In this document: piece after piece, positions 35,227 to 42,737 of the stretch
Numbering within the stretch: position 1 is the stretch's first letter
How the letters are laid out: each line of letters opens with the position of its first letter
Position numbers and translations under genes: made by a program
Notes under the pieces: model-generated
What the model was told of the DNA's origin: nothing
What the model saw: the letters and a program-made list of their open reading frames with translations, nothing else
The model's database searches: none
From: Albidovulum litorale
GTDB lineage: Bacteria; Pseudomonadota; Alphaproteobacteria; Rhodobacterales; Rhodobacteraceae
DNA length: 64,000 nucleotides
NCBI RefSeq assembly: GCF_025751495.1
Contig: NZ_JAOWKZ010000001.1
Span: 999,920-1,063,919 of the forward strand
Reading direction: 5' to 3'

Positions 35227-36660
35227 TCAACCGCCGAACCACTGCGACCAAAGGCCAGCCGCCCAGAACATCAGGCTGAGCGTGATCATCAAAAGACCGA
35301 TGCCAAACTTGTCGCGCATCGCGAAGACGATCGGGTCGTAATCCTGCTTTCCAAGCCAGCCGAGCAGAACCATGCGGATCAGCCATATCGCCATTGGAAT
35401 CATTGCGACCCAAAGAAGCCATGTGGTCGGGTAAAGCTCCTGCCCCTGTTCGCTGAACGAATAGAGGAAGAAGATCAGCAGAGCCCCGAAGATGCCGAGC
35501 CCGGCGACGTTCAGCAGATCGCTCCGATCCTTGCGGCCGTAACCTCGACCGGGCAGCGGATCATCATTGGTGGCAAGCGTCAGTTCGGTCAGCCGCTTCA
35601 CGCAGCCGAGCGTAATGAAGATCGGGAAGATGAAGATCAGCATATAGACCGAGACATCGACCTCGCCCGCCGCCGCACCGGCGACGACCCTGATCGTGTA
35701 AAGTGCCGCCAGCGTCGCCACATCGACCCAGCGCATGCGTTTAAGCTTCAGCGAATAGGCCAGCGACGTGATCATATAGAGAACGACCACCCCGAAAAAC
35801 GCCCAGTTTAAAGCCGCAGCGACGCCGAGCGCCAGGAGCGCGAGCAAGACGAACGTTGCCATGCCGACCACGATGGGCACATCGCCACTGGCAAACGGAC
35901 GGCGGCATTTCGTCGGATGCAGGCGGTCCGCTTCCAGATCGAGCAGATCGTTGACGATATATATAGAGGAGGCTGCGGCGGAAAACGCGACGATACCCCA
36001 GAGAATCGGCACCAGGGTTTCCAGATCGAAGCGGTGCGACGCAATCATCGCGAGAACCAGAAGCACGTTCTTGACCCATTGATGGGGCCGCAGGGCTTTG
36101 AAAAGCGCCCGCCAGCTCCATCCGCCCGGCATCTCGACGACGTTGTGACCCCGCGCCGTCAGCTCACGGGCCGATGCGATACGTCCGACGACGAGGGCAT
36201 TTTCCGACTGCTCCCAGACCGACAGATCGACCGCTGAATCTCCGGCATAGTCGAACCCACCCGCGCCATAGGCCGCCACCAAAGTCTCGGCCTTCTTCTT
36301 CCCCTTCAGGTTGATCTTGCCATCGGATGCAAAAACCTCGTCCGACAGGCCATAATCCGCAGCGAGCTGTTCAACGAGGCGCCTGTCGGAGGCTGAGGCC
36401 AACACAACTTCGCGACCCGCCATGCGTGACTGCAACGCCAGATCAGCGATCTCCGGATTGACCGGCAGAAGGTCCGTCCGGATGGGCGCGATAGCGACAA
36501 GTTCTGATTTCAGCCGCGCCGGATCGCGAAAATACAAGACCGCCGCCCGTAACGTCGCGACCGGATCACGCCCCAACCCCGCCCAGAAGGTTTCGAAGAG
36601 CATGTCTGTCCTCAGGAACGTCCCATCGACATCGAGGACGAGCGGCTTAACTTCGGTCAT
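35227..36660 (-). CDS. HAD phosphatase - UbiA prenyltransferase fusion (decaprenyl-phosphate phosphoribosyltransferase-like)
   Basis: The product is 477 aa. Residues 1-170 are a HAD domain with the catalytic D10-x-D12-GT and a YAGDSAVD block (138-145). Residues 186-477 are a UbiA domain with about eight membrane segments. Its motifs RPHQWVKN (191-198) and N237-D238-LLD241-LEAD245-R-LHPTK are closer to DPPR synthase (mycobacterial Rv3806c) than to quinone-pathway UbiA. DPPR synthase joins PRPP to decaprenyl phosphate; the fused phosphatase could remove the 5-phosphate to give a decaprenyl-phosphoryl pentose. The activity is inferred, not proven. Confidence 0.82.
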   Translation of the reverse strand: MTEVKPLVLDVDGTFLRTDMLFETFWAGLGRDPVATLRAAVLYFRDPARLKSELVAIAPIRTDLLPVNPEIADLALQSRMAGREVVLASASDRRLVEQLAADYGLSDEVFASDGKINLKGKKKAETLVAAYGAGGFDYAGDSAVDLSVWEQSENALVVGRIASARELTARGHNVVEMPGGWSWRALFKALRPHQWVKNVLLVLAMIASHRFDLETLVPILWGIVAFSAAASSIYIVNDLLDLEADRLHPTKCRRPFASGDVPIVVGMATFVLLALLALGVAAALNWAFFGVVVLYMITSLAYSLKLKRMRWVDVATLAALYTIRVVAGAAAGEVDVSVYMLIFIFPIFITLGCVKRLTELTLATNDDPLPGRGYGRKDRSDLLNVAGLGIFGALLIFFLYSFSEQGQELYPTTWLLWVAMIPMAIWLIRMVLLGWLGKQDYDPIVFAMRDKFGIGLLMITLSLMFWAAGLWSQWFGG

Positions 36661-36670
36661 CTGGGGAAAC

Positions 36671-37546
36671 TCATCCTTTCACGGCGAACACACAACCGTC
36701 AGTCACCAGTTCCGGCGGCGTCACGCAAAGCCCCCGCGCCACCGTCCAGGCGGCCAGCACTTTTGGAACATAGGCCCGCGTTTCGGCATAAGGTGGCACG
36801 CCGCCATTCGATTTGACGGCATTCTCACCCGCATTATAGGCGGCCAGCACCATGAGGGGATCGCGGTTGAACTCTCGCATCAGCCAGTCGAGATAGGCGA
36901 CGCCCCCCTTGATATTCTGGACAGGGTCAGTGCTGTCCGACACACCGAACCGGTTCGCCGTGGCCGGAATAAGCTGCATGAGGCCTACCGCTCCTGCCGA
37001 CGACACGGCATCGGACCGACCCGCGCTTTCGATACCGATCACCGCGAGAACCAGCGCCGGCGAAACCTCGGTCCCGATCGTCGCCTTGAGGATCTCGGTG
37101 CCGTGGACGGTCGCGATGTCCTGCAGATGCTGCAAACGCGGCGAGGGAACTGCTGTGCCGCCCGGTCCCTGAAGGAGTGCTGCAATGGCTTTCGGGAACC
37201 GCCCGTCCATGTCCACCAATGCAGGCGACACGGTTTCCCAGTACCAGTCGTATTTGGAGGGTGAAGCTGGTGCCGACGGGCGGAGCCCCGGAGCGGCGCC
37301 ACCATGGGGTATCGGTTTCTCTGCAGGCGGCAGCGGTCCGGCCGCAAGCCGACGCGCCTGCTCTGCCGGGTCGATTTGCACGGTGATCCGTTTGCCGACG
37401 CTCGCTTTCGGCGCGCCAATTCGTTTGAAGGTAAAGTCAGGATAGCCCGCAGGCGGCTCTTCCGCCGCAGCCGATCCCGCCGCAAGCGCTACCGCTACGC
37501 ACCACGGCAGCACCTTGAAAACGATGCCCTGCATCCTGCTGCTCAT
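36671..37546 (-). CDS. Lytic transglycosylase (SLT domain)
   Basis: The product is about 291 aa. A signal peptide (ending AAGSAAAE) is followed by a Pro/Ala-rich region and a C-terminal goose-lysozyme/SLT domain: IGIESAGRSDAVSSAGAVGLMQLIPATA (catalytic Glu in GIES, then GLMQ) and the AYNAGE motif. It cleaves peptidoglycan in the periplasm. It directly precedes the tad pilus locus on the opposite strand and could open the wall for the pilus secretin, by analogy with other secretion systems. Start choice among GTG 37558, ATG 37546 and ATG 37534 is uncertain. Confidence 0.85.
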   Translation of the reverse strand: MSSRMQGIVFKVLPWCVAVALAAGSAAAEEPPAGYPDFTFKRIGAPKASVGKRITVQIDPAEQARRLAAGPLPPAEKPIPHGGAAPGLRPSAPASPSKYDWYWETVSPALVDMDGRFPKAIAALLQGPGGTAVPSPRLQHLQDIATVHGTEILKATIGTEVSPALVLAVIGIESAGRSDAVSSAGAVGLMQLIPATANRFGVSDSTDPVQNIKGGVAYLDWLMREFNRDPLMVLAAYNAGENAVKSNGGVPPYAETRAYVPKVLAAWTVARGLCVTPPELVTDGCVFAVKG

Positions 37547-37888
37547 TTGCCTGACCACACTTTTTGCGCGCTCTTTTTCTCAGAATCCGCTTCCAAGAGC
37601 CAGACTTTAGAGGTCACGCCTCGGTGTTTCGGAATCGAATCGTCCTTTCAGCAACAACAATAGGGCCGCCGGAAACCTGTTTGATCACGCAGAAATGCGA
37701 AAAAACAACGGAAAATGCCGTCAAACTCAAAAACCTCAAGGCAACCATAAAATGTACGAAGGCTGCCCAACTCCTGCCACGTTTGACTAGCCAGATATGC
37801 CCATCCCGCGTTGGTCTGGGGCTGGCGAAAGCGCCACTTCAAGAGACTGGCCGCGGATGCGCAACGGGCGAAAATTACGGAGAGAGAA
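37547..37888. other. Intergenic region upstream of flp1 (342 nt)
   Basis: AT-richer than its surroundings, with no convincing gene. It holds the flp1 promoter region, including a motif shared with the flp2 upstream region (37750-37768). No consensus -35/-10 pair with correct spacing was found by eye. Confidence 0.4.
37750..37768 (+). promoter_or_regulatory. Shared upstream motif, flp1 copy
   Basis: AAATGTAC-N4-GCTGCCC, 139 nt before the flp1 ATG. The identical motif with identical spacing occurs 145 nt before the flp2 ATG although the surrounding upstream sequences are otherwise unlike. Confidence 0.4.
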
Positions 37889-38080
37889 ATGAAACTGTTC
37901 AAGCTCAAGAAGTTCCACAACGAAGAAGATGGCGCTGTGACCGTTGACTGGGTCGTTCTGACCGCTGCTGTCGTCGGCCTCGGCGTTGCTGCGCTCGCCG
38001 CCGTCAAGAAGGGCACCGGCAAGCTCACCGGCGAAATCAACAGCTACCTTTCCAGCCAGACGATCTCGACCACGTTCTAA
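37889..38080 (+). CDS. flp: Flp-type IVb pilin, copy 1
   Basis: The product is 63 aa. A short basic leader ends at G15, then the mature pilin begins AVTVDWVVLTAAVVGLGVAALAAV. Flp prepilins are cut after Gly by the CpaA peptidase. The canonical Glu+5/Tyr+6 of Flp is Asp/Trp here. The mature pilin forms the tad pilus fibre used for adhesion. The ribosome-binding site is GGAGAGAG. An own terminator follows, so it is made as an abundant monocistronic mRNA. The protein is identical to copy 2. Confidence 0.93.
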   Translation: MKLFKLKKFHNEEDGAVTVDWVVLTAAVVGLGVAALAAVKKGTGKLTGEINSYLSSQTISTTF

Positions 38081-38104
38081 GACCTGGCCGAAAAGTCACG
38101 CGAA

Positions 38105-38131
38105 AGCCGCGCCCGGGAGGCGCGGCTTTTT
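38105..38131 (+). terminator. Intrinsic terminator of flp1
   Basis: AGCCGCGCC-CGGGA-GGCGCGGCT followed by TTTT; a 9-bp perfect stem. Confidence 0.9.
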
Positions 38132-38135
38132 CGTT

Positions 38136-38455
38136 TGTCTGAACGCGGTTTGACGCGCATCCGAATCCACGAAATTGCCCGCCCTGGTATTTCTGAGTCA
38201 GCGCAGCTCGTTTCGGAGGGCGGCGCTGCAACCACGTAGCTGCATACAACTCGCGCTCGGATTGATCTTAAATCAGAAACATTCCTCATCCGCTGTTTAC
38301 GAAGCCGGACATAAAAGCACGGAAATGTACTGTCGCTGCCCTAGTTGGGTCACGATTCGCAGGCAAAAAGTCCCTATGCCGCGACGGTGTCGGGAACTGG
38401 CAATGGCCCTCCGACTTACAACACGGTTCGCGGATGAACCTGAAGAGCGAACCAA
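38136..38455. other. Intergenic region between flp1 and flp2 (320 nt)
   Basis: No gene is supported. It is unlike the region upstream of flp1 except for the shared AAATGTAC-N4-GCTGCCC motif (38323-38341), so the duplication did not carry the whole promoter region, or that region has since diverged. Confidence 0.45.
38323..38341 (+). promoter_or_regulatory. Shared upstream motif, flp2 copy
   Basis: AAATGTAC-N4-GCTGCCC, 145 nt before the flp2 ATG; see the flp1 copy at 37750. Confidence 0.4.
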
Positions 38456-38467
38456 ACGGAGAGAGAC

Positions 38468-38659
38468 ATGAAACTGTTCAAGCTTAAGAAGTTCCACAAC
38501 GAAGAAGATGGCGCTGTGACCGTTGACTGGGTCGTGCTAACCGCTGCTGTCGTCGGCCTCGGCGTTGCTGCGCTCGCCGCCGTCAAGAAGGGCACCGGCA
38601 AGCTCACCGGCGAAATCAACAGCTACCTTTCCAGCCAGACGATCTCGACCACGTTCTAA
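38468..38659 (+). CDS. flp: Flp-type IVb pilin, copy 2 (identical protein)
   Basis: The product is 63 aa and identical to copy 1. The DNA differs at three codon positions, all silent (one Leu CTC/CTT and the Val-Leu pair). Same cleavage site G15, same Asp+5/Trp+6. The gene carries its own ribosome-binding site (GGAGAGAG) and terminator. Doubling raises pilin dosage or reflects gene conversion that keeps the copies identical. Confidence 0.93.
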   Translation: MKLFKLKKFHNEEDGAVTVDWVVLTAAVVGLGVAALAAVKKGTGKLTGEINSYLSSQTISTTF

Positions 38660-38683
38660 GACCTGGCCGAAAAGTCACGCGAA

Positions 38684-38710
38684 AGCCGCGCCCGGGAGGC
38701 GCGGCTTTTT
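38684..38710 (+). terminator. Intrinsic terminator of flp2
   Basis: Same 9-bp AGCCGCGCC/GGCGCGGCT stem and T-tract as after flp1. Confidence 0.9.
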
Positions 38711-38881
38711 CGTTGACGTTTCGGAAACGCATCGTTTCAAAACCACCGGCCTATCGCGTGAAAATGAACGACATGCGCCGCAATCGTGCCATCTTGGTGG
38801 CGTTAGCTGGCATCAGGGAAGTCAAGGATTATGGGCCCGCATGCCGGAATGGCACCGGCCTCAAAATGAACGGAGCAAACG

Positions 38882-39076
38882 ATGAAATTCATCAGGATGT
38901 TTTCACGGTTCCGCACAGAAGAAACCGGCGCTGTGACCGTTGACTGGGTCGTCTTGACCGCTGCCATCTGCGCGTTGGTTGGAATCGCAATGGCCGGCCT
39001 TCGCGGCAACATGACCAGCATAGGCCAGCGGGTTCAAGACCACCTGTCGAGTGCGACGATCACCACCACGTTCTAA
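38882..39076 (+). CDS. Flp-type IVb pilin, divergent third copy
   Basis: The product is 64 aa. The processing site G16 and the following AVTVDWVVLTAA match copies 1 and 2, and the end ATITTTF resembles QTISTTF. The leader (MKFIRMFSRFRTEET) and the second half (ICALVGIAMAGLRGNMTSIGQRV) differ strongly. It could be a minor pilin or a second fibre subunit. The ribosome-binding site is GGAGC. It lacks the strong terminator of the other copies, so transcription may continue into cpaB. Confidence 0.88.
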   Translation: MKFIRMFSRFRTEETGAVTVDWVVLTAAICALVGIAMAGLRGNMTSIGQRVQDHLSSATITTTF

Positions 39077-39254
39077 AACGCAGCTGTTTATCCGATGCCA
39101 GATAAATGGCGTCCTTACGGCGTCCCACGGGGCGCCGAACGGCTTTAAGAGTACGGAATGGGCTGAATGTTTCTAAAACCGGCAAGATTCCACCACCCGG
39201 GCTCGCTTTGACCACCATTTCGCCGTATTCCATTCCGATATTCCGCGATAAGGA

Positions 39255-39294
39255 GGCGGGCAAGCCCATTGGCTGAGCCATGGGGGTTGCCGCC
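39255..39294 (+). other. Long imperfect hairpin upstream of cpaB
   Basis: GGCGG/CCGCC, CAA/TTG, CCCAT/ATGGG and GGC/GCC pair in order around a 3-nt loop, giving about 16 base pairs with small bulges, 21 nt before the cpaB ATG. The cpaB ribosome-binding site (AAAGGA) lies outside it. It may limit read-through from flp3, protect the upstream mRNA 3' end, or be a processing site. Confidence 0.5.
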
Positions 39295-39315
39295 TGAACC
39301 ACGAAAGGACGCGCC

Positions 39316-40188
39316 ATGCGGTTGGTATTTGGTTTGGTTTTGGTCGTCGGCATCGCCTTGGCGAGTTTCGCCGTTTATATGGCACAGGGCTTCATCGAAC
39401 AGACTCAGGCCGAACGTGACCGCCTTGCGGCAGAACAGGCGAGGGCAACACCGCTCGTCAACGTCGTCGTTGCCAAGAAACCAATGAAATACGGCGACCG
39501 GTTCACCCGCGACGACCTTGAGGTCATCAGATGGCAGGCCGACAAGGTTCCGGCAGGGGCGTTCAACACAGTTGTTGCTCCGCAAGGTGGCGACAAGTCG
39601 ATCCTGCCGGTCTTCTGGGAAGGTGAAACCCGGCCGCGCGCTGCCCTACGCAGCTATGAGCCGTTTGAACCGATCCTTGGCGCAAAAATAACCGAACCCG
39701 GCATCGATGCCGGCATCAACGCGAACCTCACTGCGGGCATGCGCGCCTTTACCATCACTGTCGACGTGACATCGGGCGTGTCGGGCTTCCTGCGGCCGGA
39801 TGATCGTGTCGACGTCTATTGGAGCGGTACGATCAACGGCCAGGAAGTCACAAAACTTATCGACGAGGCCGTGCGGCTTATTGCCATCAACCAGAGCGCG
39901 GACGCCGACCGCAGCGAAGAGACCATGATCGCCGAAACCGTGACTATCGAGGCGACGCCGCAGCAGGTTGCGGCCTTTGCTCTGGCGCAGCGTACGGGTC
40001 GTCTTACACTGTCTCTAGTAGGGACCGGCGACAGCGCGGAGGTGGGTGCGGTCGAAATCAACCGCAACGCCCTACTCGGTATAGTCGAGGCGGCGCCTGA
40101 GGAAGCCGTCGAGGAAAAGAAGCCCTGCACCATCCGCACCAACAAGGGCGGCGAAGTGGTCGAGGTGGAGATCCCCTGCACGAACTGA
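39316..40188 (+). CDS. cpaB: Tad pilus assembly protein CpaB (RcpC)
   Basis: The product is 290 aa. One N-terminal membrane segment (LVFGLVLVVGIALASFAVYMA) anchors a periplasmic SAF-domain region (VNVVVAKKPMKYGDRFTRDDLE) and the RcpC domain (GMRAFTITVDVTSGVSGFLRPDDRVDVYW). It is thought to link the secretin to the inner-membrane machine. Two cysteines lie near the C-terminus (KKPCTI and IPCTN). It is followed by a strong terminator, so cpaC needs its own promoter. Confidence 0.94.
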   Translation: MRLVFGLVLVVGIALASFAVYMAQGFIEQTQAERDRLAAEQARATPLVNVVVAKKPMKYGDRFTRDDLEVIRWQADKVPAGAFNTVVAPQGGDKSILPVFWEGETRPRAALRSYEPFEPILGAKITEPGIDAGINANLTAGMRAFTITVDVTSGVSGFLRPDDRVDVYWSGTINGQEVTKLIDEAVRLIAINQSADADRSEETMIAETVTIEATPQQVAAFALAQRTGRLTLSLVGTGDSAEVGAVEINRNALLGIVEAAPEEAVEEKKPCTIRTNKGGEVVEVEIPCTN

Positions 40189-40213
40189 CCCGAGCCGACT
40201 TTGAGAATGTTCC

Positions 40214-40250
40214 GCGCCGACCACCATATGAAGTGGTCGGCGCAATCTTT
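40214..40250 (+). terminator. Intrinsic terminator after cpaB
   Basis: GCGCCGACCAC and its exact complement GTGGTCGGCGC (11 bp) around an 8-nt loop, followed by AATCTTTT. Confidence 0.88.
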
Positions 40251-40401
40251 TGTCGCAACCCCTTCCTAGTGTTGCTTACGGCCCACATAAAGAGCACACT
40301 GCAAACAGTTGATTATTGCAATAAAACACCTTGTCACGCATTCTTGCGGCAATTGGGTACCAATAACCCTTCCACGAGGCGTGATCGGAAAGGCAGGTCA
40401 C

Positions 40402-41808
40402 ATGTATATAAAAACAGTTGTATCGGCAGGGATGTTGGGCGCAACGCTCACCATGACCGCCATTCCAGCCGCCAACGCGGAAACCCTTAAGATTGTTACG
40501 GGTTCCGTGTCGAGCGCGCTTTCAGTACCAATGAACCGCGCTGTTGTTGTTGAAGCGGACGAACCATTTGCGGAACTTTCGATCGCCAACCCGGGCATCG
40601 CGGATATCTCAACGCTGTCTGACAAATCGATCTATATTCTCGGCAAGGCGCCGGGTCGCACGACGCTGACCCTGCTTGCGCCGGATGGCCGTCTGATCAC
40701 CAACGTGGACGTTCAGGTCTCGCTCGATGTGGCGGAATTCAAGGAACGTCTTCAGCAGATCCTGCCGGGCGAGCAGATCGAAGTCCGAACCGCCAATGAC
40801 GGCATCGTTCTGTCGGGCACGGTTTCCTCGACTGCGAAACTCGACCGCGCGCTTGATCTGGCTCAGCGCTACGCGCCCGACCGGGTGTCAAACCTTATGA
40901 TGGTCGGTGGCGTGCAGCAGGTCATGCTGAAGGTACGCATCGCCGAAGTGCAACGCAACGTGACCAAGCAGTTGGACGGCTCGATCGGCTTCCAGCGGAT
41001 CGGCGGATCGCACTTCCAGGCCGGAGCGGCCGGAAATATCGATGGGATCAACAATGTCCTGACCGGTCCCGGTGGCTCGGTCTCGACAGGCGCGAACGGC
41101 GCGGTCGGTGTTGGTTTTGGCGTCGGCGCCTTCGAGTTCGGCATTCTGCTGGAAGCGCTTGAGTCCAAGGGGCTTGTCCGCACGCTGGCCGAACCGAACC
41201 TGACAACCCTGTCGGGCCAGGAAGCCAGCTTCCTCGCCGGTGGCGAGGTACCGATTCCCGTTGCGGCCGAAAACAACCAGATCACTGTTGAGTATAAGCC
41301 CTTCGGTGTGGAACTGGCCTTTACGCCGCGGGTTGTTGATGGCGACGTCATCAACTTGATGATTAACACCGCCTACTCAGCCGTTGACACAAGCGACACG
41401 GTAGACATCGGTAACAATATCACCTTGCCGACGTTCAGCCGGCGCGAAGCGGAAACGACCGTCGAAATGCGCGATGGTGAAAGCTTTGCAATTGCGGGGC
41501 TCATCAGGGATGACTTCCTTGACAACGCCAACCAGGTTCCCTGGCTAGGTGATATTCCAATCCTGGGTGCCCTGTTCCGCAGCTCAGACTTTAATCGCAG
41601 GCAGTCCGAGCTTGTGATCATTGTCACGCCGCATCTTGTGACACCGACACGGGGTGAAGCGCTGGCGCTGCCGACTGACCGTGTGAAACCGCCCACCGAG
41701 GCTGGACTGTTCCTGTTCGGCAAAACTTCGGCAACCGGCGGAAATGGTGCCGTTGGCGAAGTCGCCAAGCAGGACTATTCCGGTTCTTACGGCTACGTGA
41801 TGGAGTAA
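40402..41808 (+). CDS. cpaC: Tad pilus secretin CpaC (RcpA)
   Basis: The product is 468 aa with a signal peptide (ending PAANA). The N-terminal pilus-and-secretin domain (SVPMNRAVVVEADEPFAELSIANP), a BON-like repeat (about residues 115-165), and the C-terminal secretin domain (EALESKGLVRTLAEPNLTTLSGQEASFLAGGEVPIP; VPWLGDIPILGALFRS) are in the usual order. It forms the outer-membrane channel for the pilus. The ATG at 40402 has AAAGGCAGG upstream; the 213-nt gap after cpaB should hold a promoter. Confidence 0.95.
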   Translation: MYIKTVVSAGMLGATLTMTAIPAANAETLKIVTGSVSSALSVPMNRAVVVEADEPFAELSIANPGIADISTLSDKSIYILGKAPGRTTLTLLAPDGRLITNVDVQVSLDVAEFKERLQQILPGEQIEVRTANDGIVLSGTVSSTAKLDRALDLAQRYAPDRVSNLMMVGGVQQVMLKVRIAEVQRNVTKQLDGSIGFQRIGGSHFQAGAAGNIDGINNVLTGPGGSVSTGANGAVGVGFGVGAFEFGILLEALESKGLVRTLAEPNLTTLSGQEASFLAGGEVPIPVAAENNQITVEYKPFGVELAFTPRVVDGDVINLMINTAYSAVDTSDTVDIGNNITLPTFSRREAETTVEMRDGESFAIAGLIRDDFLDNANQVPWLGDIPILGALFRSSDFNRRQSELVIIVTPHLVTPTRGEALALPTDRVKPPTEAGLFLFGKTSATGGNGAVGEVAKQDYSGSYGYVME

Positions 41809-41812
41809 GACG

Positions 41813-42475
41813 ATGCAAAAGCACATGAGCCTTCTCCTTCTCTCTGCCGGCCTTGCTGGACTCGCGGGTTGCTCGAAGGAAACAAACATCGCCCGCGCCT
41901 TCTATTCCGAGGCAGGTTCTGAGATCGAAACCGCCGATTTCGGCAATTCGACGATGAATAACACGCTCGTTCAATCCGGCGAACGGTCCTATGTCATGGA
42001 CCTGACCCGTCGCTTTGCTTCGGACGTGCCAAACACGGTCAACTTCGCTTTCGACAGTGCAACGCTTGACGGCGAGGCGCAGGCGGCCCTCATGCAGCAG
42101 GCCAACTGGATCCGGCAATTCCCGGAAATACGGTTCCGCGTCTACGGGCATACCGACCTTGTCGGCTCCAATGCCTACAACAAGGCTTTGGGTCTGCGGC
42201 GGGCGAACGCGGTCGTGGCTTTCCTCTCCAGCCAAGGCATCAGCCGTTCGCGGCTTGAGGCGGTCGCTTCGTTCGGCGAAACACAGCCTCTGGTCTATGT
42301 CCAGACCGAGGAACGCCGCAACCGTCGTACCGTTACGGAAGTGTCAGGCTTTGTCGAAAAGAACCCGGCGCTTCTCAACGGGAAGTACGCGGCAGTCATC
42401 TGGCGCGAATACGTCAAGAGCGCCGAACCGCCGCACGCACAGGAAGCTGTGCAGGGCATCGCGTCTGGCGGTTAA
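41813..42475 (+). CDS. OmpA-domain lipoprotein of the tad locus (CpaD position)
   Basis: The product is 220 aa. The lipobox LAGC gives C20 as the lipidated residue. The C-terminal OmpA/Pal domain (about residues 78-180) has the peptidoglycan-binding loop (FRVYGHTDLVGSNAYNKALGLRRANAV). It takes the place where Caulobacter has CpaD, and may act as secretin pilotin or anchor it to the wall. It starts 4 nt after cpaC and is followed by a terminator. Confidence 0.9.
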   Translation: MQKHMSLLLLSAGLAGLAGCSKETNIARAFYSEAGSEIETADFGNSTMNNTLVQSGERSYVMDLTRRFASDVPNTVNFAFDSATLDGEAQAALMQQANWIRQFPEIRFRVYGHTDLVGSNAYNKALGLRRANAVVAFLSSQGISRSRLEAVASFGETQPLVYVQTEERRNRRTVTEVSGFVEKNPALLNGKYAAVIWREYVKSAEPPHAQEAVQGIASGG

Positions 42476-42500
42476 CTCCGACGGGATTGCTTTCGAAACT

Positions 42501-42537
42501 GGGCGGCCTTTGGCAACAAAGGCCGCCCAATTCTTTT
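42501..42537 (+). terminator. Intrinsic terminator after the OmpA-like gene
   Basis: GGGCGGCCTTT and AAAGGCCGCCC (11 bp, perfect) around a 6-nt loop, followed by AATTCTTTT. Confidence 0.9.
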
Positions 42538-42737
42538 GATCGTCTCCATTGAACGCATAATTACGATCTTTTAGCCCAAATCTTGCCACCATTATCGGGG
42601 AGTTTCTGAACCTGAAAGTAATGGCCCGGCATGAGAGTCGGGCGGGGTGGACAAAGTTGGGGCTTGCGCGATTCGGACGGAAGCCGGCGCTGAAGACGCA
42701 CCAACCCCCGTCCCCCTGTTAAGAAGGACGGATGTGA

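Larger units (their letters stand above)
37877..38135 (+). repeat. Direct repeat, copy 1 (flp1 gene plus terminator)
   Basis: A block of about 259 bp from the ribosome-binding site through the terminator recurs at 38456-38714 (offset 579) with only four or so base differences: one just before the ATG and three synonymous changes inside the gene. Confidence 0.92.
38456..38714 (+). repeat. Direct repeat, copy 2 (flp2 gene plus terminator)
   Basis: Second copy of the block at 37877-38135, including the terminator, almost without differences. Confidence 0.92.
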
